Assembly (NCBI RefSeq): GCF_003711515.1
Contig: NW_021167088.1
Location: 12,523-76,522, forward strand
Reading direction: 5' to 3'
DNA length: 64,000 nucleotides
From: Sodiomyces alkalinus F11
Taxonomy: Eukaryota > Ascomycota > Sordariomycetes > Glomerellales > Plectosphaerellaceae
This document shows, in pieces, positions 57,801 to 64,000 of the stretch. Under the pieces are notes generated by a model. That model did not search any database and was not told the DNA's origin. It was given only the letters and a program-made list of their open reading frames with translations. The translations under genes and the position numbers were made by a program. Numbering within the stretch: the stretch's first letter is position 1; each line of letters starts with the position of its first letter.

Positions 57801-59610
57801 CCCTCGAGACAAGCGGGTCTTCAGCACTGTGCAGTGTTATCGAGAACTGCCTGCAACTTCGCCGTCGAACCCCCCACCTCTCCTACCCCGCCTCCTGTCT
57901 CTCAGCGCGCAAGTGTCATGAAGCACGACGGCACTACGAATACTCCGTAGTAGTACTGATACCTAGGTAGGTACCTAGTAAAGACTAAGGTAATAGGATC
58001 CTTTCTTATTACTGTATCATAACTTTTAATGTCCTCAGCGAAAGATATTCGGAGGCAGAAGTATATACAGATACGTCCTGCCTGGATGGCATCCAACAAA
58101 GGGCCGGGTGGGTCCAACACGGACGGCCTCCGTGCATCATCAGCCAGATCTAAAAGACTACCTGGGTACCTACCTTGTTGGTTCGGAGTGACTCTTGAAA
58201 CAGGTGATTCACACTGATCCCTAACAAAGTACTATCATAAGGTAGGAACAAATGAAGGCGCCTCTTAACGGACACATCCAAACGTCCATTAATGTCCATC
58301 CGTGGTGCGCCATTGACAGACAAGCTGCGTGGGACGGCCAGGCACCTCCGAAGCCAAAGGAGATCCAGGTGTCATATGGGCGTGGCATGTTGGGGCAATG
58401 TTCTGTTTTGGGCCCAAGACTAACTTGGTCAATGGACAAACGCGCTCTTAGTCGGTACCTACATCTGCCCGTAGAAGAGGTACCGGGTCCTCAACCCATC
58501 CGTTTCTTCGTCATTCGCTCTCGGAATCCGATGGCAGGAGAACATTCCAGCCTGTTGTTGTCTTGGGAGAGGAAACGGGGCCTGACTCTACCCCGTGTCT
58601 TGGCTGAATGATTCATCAAAATGGATGATAAGCAGGAATAGTAGTCATGGCCGGGTACCGACGGTTAGCCGCCCCAGGACCTTATACTGAGGTAAGGTAG
58701 GTACCTTACTTTATTGATTGTGTCGTCGGGTTACCTCGGTCAGCAGTCGGCGCCGATACTCATGTCAGTAGCACGAGACTTGAGGTTGACTTCGTTTCTC
58801 TCGCCACAAACAACACGAGGGATCATCGAGAAGAAACAGAGGGCGACCGTTGGCGACAAGTTAACGTAAAGGTTGCTTGCTAAAACATGTAGGGGATATA
58901 TTGAAGACCGCCAGAACAAGAGAGAACCGACCACTGACCACCCCGCCCTGAACCCCGTGGACTGGTCAGGTGAGCGGGCCATCCAGCGCCGGCTCACGGG
59001 CTATGCTTAATCCACGTGAAGTCGTGACGTATACCTGCGAAAGGAACGGGACTTACGGCTCTTCCGGCGCTTGATGCTGAGCAGGCAGGGCTGAGGAGCC
59101 AAGACGCACGAATCGTTGCAATACAGAGTACTTCCTTTCTTCCATTCTTTGACGGTACCTTAGGCATGAAGTACTGCATTTCTCCGATGACTTCGATTTG
59201 GGTTCATCGAAATGACAACTTTCGAGTCCTGTCCAGACATGCTTGTGATGTCATTGGTGCGCCACCCCGAGTCCAATTCCGTACCTTAAGGTGCGTCCTG
59301 TCGTACCTCCACAAGGTTATCTTATCTTGTCTTACCATGTATTCGGATACCCCCTTTTGACCTTGTTTTACACATCTCATTCTTTCATTCTTTGTCTCGC
59401 GTGCAAATGCAACCCGCTTTGGTCACCCCGACTTACCACTGCGGACACAGTAATGAGCTAAGGTCTATTCATCATATATAAACCACACCTAGCATCGGGT
59501 TAATGATGTAAACGGATGATGAAAGTCAAAATAGAATCTTGATGTATAACGATGCGATCCTCTGCAGAGTAATCAGCAACTATAAAGTAACCGCCAACTC
59601 CCACGCTTTG

Positions 59611-59650
59611 CTCGAAGCGCCTCGAAGCGCCTCAAAGCGCCTCAAAGCGG
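59611..59650. repeat. 10-bp tandem repeat, four copies
   Basis: CTCGAAGCGC occurs twice, then CTCAAAGCGC and CTCAAAGCGG. The last two copies differ from the first two by one transition. Confidence 0.9.
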
Positions 59651-59849
59651 CCGAGTGCAAGAACCACTTTAGATAACACCCCATGACTTAGAAACTGATT
59701 GACAAGGAATCAGACAAATAACCGCGTCTCCCTACCAAACGCCCAAACCAAGGTTCTGTCTGGTCCCAAAGCAGGTAGGTAAGGACACCTTGAACGCCCC
59801 CGGAGAAAGATCGGTGCGAGCAACAGAACTGGGTGGTATAATGATGGTG

Positions 59850-62594
59850 CTACGTCCTTACGCCCCGGGCATTCACTTCGCCTTTCTCGCCAATGTTGAG
59901 AGCGACGCGGCAGTCGGGGCAATACCACTTTGTCGTTCGGGGAGGGATGGCCGTGAGCCCCACGCATTCCAGATGGAACCATTCGGTGGGACAGGTCTTC
60001 CGCAACAAGTCAGCATCGTGGACCATCAAGGGTGACAGGGGACGAAAGAAAAGGAGTATGTGAATGATGAAGCTGGTTGACAGGAGACGTACCGTATTAT
60101 CGCAACTGATCATGGTGCCAAAACTGACCCTGTTGCAAACACAATACCTCGGCTCTTCCGGGTCGATACTATTGCCCTCGTCGTCGACTTCCTCCATCTC
60201 CTCGATCGTCTGTCCATTGTCCTTTTTCTGCGACCGTACGCGCCGTTTGACGCTGGGCGCTTTCTTCCGACGGCCGACGGCACTGCTACCCCCCGAAGAG
60301 GTCGTGCTGACTACACCAGGCGCCGGACGTCTTGTCCTCCTGTTCGCCGCTTGCGCCTCGGGAGCCGGCGTGTTCCGCGCTGTACTAGAGCGTCGGGGCC
60401 GGTCAGCGGCCAGGGAAGGTTGTGGCTCTTGGCTGGGAGCCTTTCCACGAGAGGATGGGCGAATGCGGGTCGCAACTTCGTCGGACCCCGGCAACATGCT
60501 CGGGGTGCTAGACCTTGATGCGGTCTGCTTCGCACTCGGCGCAGCGGACGGCTGGCCCTGATCTTGCTGCGCCTGGCCATGTACATCCACGGACGGAGCT
60601 TGCTGCTGCTGCTGTTGAGTCTTCTTAGCCGCGTCGCCTCGTGTTTCTCGCTTGGACGGTTCGCGAACGGGCCGTAGAATCGGTGTGGTCGATTTCCTAG
60701 GAGACATGGATGGTGGCGGAATTGGCGTCTCCGCTGGTGGCTTCACAGAGACAGCGGTGGCTATGGTGTTCGAGAGGGCCGGAGACACAGCACGCTTCGG
60801 TGCATCTTGGCCGAGGACAGGAATAGGAACTGGGGTGGAAGACACGGGCGTCACCGTAGAACCATTGGGCGTGAGAACAGGAGGGGGAATGGGCGTCTCG
60901 GTTAACGGTTGTGAACTGAGGCTTGCGCGCAGCTGAGGGAGAGGGACCGGCGTCTCCGTCTTGGTCCGCTTGAGAGGAGGGCGACCCGCTGATGTATCAG
61001 TCGGGTCGGGCTTCCGATCTTCACCTTCAGCAATGGAATGGCGTTTACGCTTGTTTCTGGACGACGTCGACTTGATCTGAGCGGAGCTGTTGAGTTTGGC
61101 TGGCAAGCTAGGCGCTGGCTGTTGGGTTGTCATGAGCTTCCGGGCCGTCTCATTGAACCGGCGGGCAGACTCCTCCGCTTCTTCGGCAGCCTGTTTCGCA
61201 AGCGACTCCCTTTTCTGCCTCTTTGCCTCGTTCAACTTCATGCCCCTGTTGCTCGAGGGCACCCCTTCCGATGTAAGAGCCGCAGCGCTCAGGGCGCCTT
61301 CGGGAAGCTTATGAGAACCTGAGGGGGATTCTGCCACGACGGCGGTTGGAGGCAGATCTATTGCCCTGCCTTCCTCTTCGGCTTTCCTCTTGGCCTCGCG
61401 GTACGCTTCAACACCACGTCCGAGGTCATTGAGTTCTCTGGCAATCATAGCGTCGCTCGGTGTCCATGTGGCGTTCTTCTTCATACGCTTCCGAAGCCTG
61501 GCAAGCTCGAAAGAAGTCAGCTGCAACCAAGGGGCGTCCGGGCTACCGATGACCGAATTGTCGGGGGCGACCTGCTTGGCAGATGGAGGGGGTCGGTCTG
61601 CTAATCCGTCCACGACCGCGACCATGGCAACGGCTGCCGCTGCTTTAGGTGTCTGAACTGGCTGAACTGGCTGAGAGGGTTGAAAGGGTTGAGACGGTTG
61701 CGATGGTTGCGATGGTTGCGATGGGGGGGAGATTTGAGAGACCTGGGAGACCTGGCGGGGCTGCAAGGGCTGCGAGGGCTGCACGACAGAAGGAGTCGGC
61801 TTGGTTGTCTTCGGAGTCTTGGGCGTCTTCTGTGGCCTGACGACTTTGATTCGCGGGGCGGGTGTGGCGGCCACGGGTATAGGGCCAGGCGCAGACTCAA
61901 TCTCGTCGTGATCGGAGCTCTCCTCGCTGTCGGAAGAGTAGGGCTCGAAATTGTCGTAAGGCGCGAGGACTTCGCCGGGAACAGTTATTCTTGGAACAGT
62001 CGGGCGCCGCACTCTTTTGTTATCGGGACCCAGTGTGACGAGCTTAGGCACTCTCGTGACCTTGGGTGACTTGGAGACCGCGACGGGGCTTTTTTGTTCT
62101 TCGGCCGCGGGATAGTTCTCGAGCATCGTCTCCAGTTTGGATAAGATGGCCTTGGCTCGGTGATAGTGGCGGGTCACATTCTCAGACATGCGCACCGCCT
62201 CGGCATGTGCGAAAGTTCTTGAGTCAACTATGCGGCGGAGAGCCTGTGATATATCAGCCCGCAGCCCAACGGGAGAGGGACGTTCGTCGGCAGGCATATT
62301 CGGGAGCTGGCCCCAGGTGCAGGTGAGGTTATGGACGGCTTCGGAAGCATCGTAGTAAGACTGGTCGAGCTCGCCAATCAATGTGAGAGATCGTATTATG
62401 TCGGAAGGTAGGTACTCGGTGAAATCAAGGAAGTCTGTCACGGTAGACTGCGCATCGGGATCGGCGCGGATCTCGAGGGGTTTGATGGAGTTGTCCATGG
62501 AAGCAATAGCTTGTGGGATTTCGTGTTCCATAGCCGTTTTGTTCTTTGGTGAGACGCCCTCCTCGGCCTTTACTGAGTCGCCGTTTGGTCCCAT
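59850..62594 (-). CDS. ING-family chromatin protein with C-terminal PHD finger
   Basis: Exons are 62594-60093 and 59996-59850, with a 96-bp phase-0 intron inside the PHD finger (donor GTACGT). The product is 882 aa from the first ATG ([13 protein letters not shown]). Upstream the frame is open for 68 codons but has no ATG. An ING N-terminal domain is seen in [18 protein letters not shown] and [16 protein letters not shown], used by the family to join acetyltransferase or deacetylase complexes. A long Ser/Pro/Gln-rich middle has an SQPSQP repeat tract. Splicing yields [32 protein letters not shown] then WYCPDCR, a complete C4-H-C3 PHD finger that would read H3K4me3. It could serve NuA4, NuA3 or Rpd3L; which one cannot be told. 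Confidence 0.88.
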   Translation of the reverse strand: [914 protein letters not shown]

Positions 62595-63811
62595 GATGGT
62601 TCGGGCGCGGCGCAGGGAGGAGCAGTGGACTGGCCCCCGTCCGTAAGGATGAGTGGTATTGATGGCAAGTGGAGCCAAGGAAGCCGCGGCGTGAGGAGGG
62701 TCGTTTCTTTTTCTAGTCACATCGGCAGTATAGAGGTTGTTCGAGAGGGATAGTGTCGACAGGAAAGATGAGAAGGAAATCAGGCCGGTAGGCTGCACGG
62801 GCTCCGAGAAACTGAACTACCGTGAAGTGGTGTTGAAGTGTATGGATTGCGAGGAGGGTTCGTCGGGCAAGGCGCGTCACGGTCAAGCTTCCCATCAGCA
62901 GCATGGTCTGTGCGCCGTCACACTTCCCCACATGTGCTTAAATTCCGCGGTGCCAATGCACGGACTATCGTGAAGCCGACCCCGTGTATTCCCCAGCTTG
63001 TCTGACCCGGACATTTTGTGGAGTAGGTACGTACCTAGTCTCAGTGACCAAAAGGATCGAAGCGCTCTAGACGATAGAATTACGTAAAGTGATTCGATGC
63101 TTTTGTTAGACCACTGCACCGACGTACGGGCCATACCTTGATTATTACCCCTGTACCAGATACCGCCTTGAAGGTGGAATTAACGTCGGCTTGCAGAAAA
63201 CGCGTTGGTTCCGAAATGACGGCTCTCATAACTTCTGTGAGAGAAATGATGTGACACGCAGTAGCATTTGTAGCGCTCTAATGCGGTGCTTCCTGATTTA
63301 GTCGTTTCGGTGACACGGTAGAATCCAATACATTCTCCCCGATGTCCAGTCCTCAATACTAGCTCAACGCAAGTAAGAGATGAGGAACGGTGACACATTG
63401 AGTCGACTACAAGTCACGAGGCCCGCTGGTGGAGGAAGATGATGTGAACACTTATGGATGTCGAAGAAATGCATATTAAGGAATATGGAACAGCAGAGAA
63501 ACAACAGTCGCCGTCAGCCTACCCATTCTGTAAGAAAAGCCCATCGTCATCGTCGCATCGTTTATATTAACACAGCGGCAACCCTTTAGAGATTCTTTCT
63601 CCCGCCAATCGTCTCTGTGGCGTGCGTATCGTCCAACCACCCTCCCAATCGACGCCTCAGCGTCTGTCACCTCACCAGAGGTAAGGTTGGGGCCCCGATG
63701 ATTGTCTCAATTTTGAAGGGTATTCAAGACACTGTCATTGTCGCCGATCGAACCAGTCTCATCTGCCACTGCCACACCGCGTTACGGCTACCACACCGCC
63801 GCAAGCCCACT
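62595..63811. other. 1.2-kb intergenic region
   Basis: It contains the leader of the ING gene and GGTACGTACC-type words near 63030. No gene was recognised. Confidence 0.5.
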
Positions 63812-64000
63812 TCATGGCTCTTCGCCGACAAAAGCCAATGCCACGCCCGTGAGGAATGACGCGACAACCCAGGGTCCGGCATAGCTCGCTGCCCCTCGTG
63901 GCTCCACGCCGCCTATTGTCATGAAGCACTGAAGGTATGTGCTGATTCCTGTCATGACCATGACCACAGCTGTCCGCAGAATGATAACCTTGCCCCTTGT
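63812..64000 (-). CDS. 3' end of a membrane protein (partial)
   Basis: The minus strand is open for 62 codons into the right edge of the window and stops at TGA (63812-63814). The peptide is hydrophobic in two stretches: VIILRTAVVMVMTGISTYL and GPWVVASFLTGVALAFVGEEP. The two are linked by a Gly/Pro-containing loop. This looks like the last helices of a multi-pass membrane protein or a small two-helix protein. The family cannot be named, and an intron near the edge (possible CAG acceptor in CTGCGGACAG) cannot be excluded. Confidence 0.45.
   Translation of the reverse strand, partial: TRGKVIILRTAVVMVMTGISTYLQCFMTIGGVEPRGAASYAGPWVVASFLTGVALAFVGEEP

Larger units (their letters stand above)
56756..59849. 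other. 3.1-kb intergenic region
   Basis: No gene is supported; frames such as 56758-57447 (minus) and 58252-58611 (plus) have no motif. AGGTACCT-type words are dense here (57691-57711, 57961-57977, 58160-58177, 58691-58709, 59153-59164). Composition is normal. Confidence 0.5.

Noticed and set aside
58252..58611. 119-codon plus-strand frame
   Set aside because: No homologous motif recognised and no nearby splice-supported extension; not enough to call a gene.

Overview
The window looks like a chromosomal segment of a filamentous ascomycete (Pezizomycotina, probably a Sordariomycete). Short introns with GTRNGT donors, fungal housekeeping genes and CpA-to-TpA decay of repeats (the signature of repeat-induced point mutation, RIP) support this. 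The species cannot be named from the sequence. I see no bacterial-type operon, CRISPR array or phage.

Layout. 1-3808 is a decayed nuclear copy of mitochondrial DNA (NUMT) in the order nad4, trnP(UGG), atp8, atp6, an unnamed mitochondrial ORF, 5' half of rns. 4337-18906 is a gene region: a phytanoyl-CoA dioxygenase-like enzyme, SWC5, a YTA7/ATAD2-type AAA-bromodomain ATPase, a small spliced 93-aa protein and a degenerate kinase-like protein. 19445-31598 is one repeat block. It is a 6.6-kb Tad1-like LINE on the minus strand, bounded by a 14-bp target-site duplication and split by a nested 5.5-kb LTR element with two 425-bp LTRs and a gag-like but polymerase-less coding relic. All of this is heavily RIP-mutated. 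A secreted alpha-carbonic anhydrase follows at 31923-32920, then about 8.7 kb with no supported gene. 41648-62594 is a housekeeping block: a Bni4/Afr1-type C-terminal-motif protein, tRNA-dihydrouridine synthase DUS1, splicing factor CWC22, DPM2 (three exons, the first only the ATG), a large WD40/BCAS3-like protein and an ING-family PHD protein. The 3' end of a membrane protein lies at the right edge.

Functionally the window mixes chromatin regulators (SWC5 of SWR1, YTA7-like, ING/PHD), RNA processing (CWC22, DUS1), ER glycosylation (DPM2) and cell-cortex or metabolic genes. There is no sign of co-regulated clustering. Genes were re-spliced by hand; all proposed introns keep the reading frame. 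Several open frames extend upstream of the true ATG through GTG or TTG codons, so starts were moved to the first ATG. The most unusual material is the nested repeat block, its trinucleotide-biased decay, the RIP-marked NUMT and a dispersed palindromic word in intergenic DNA.
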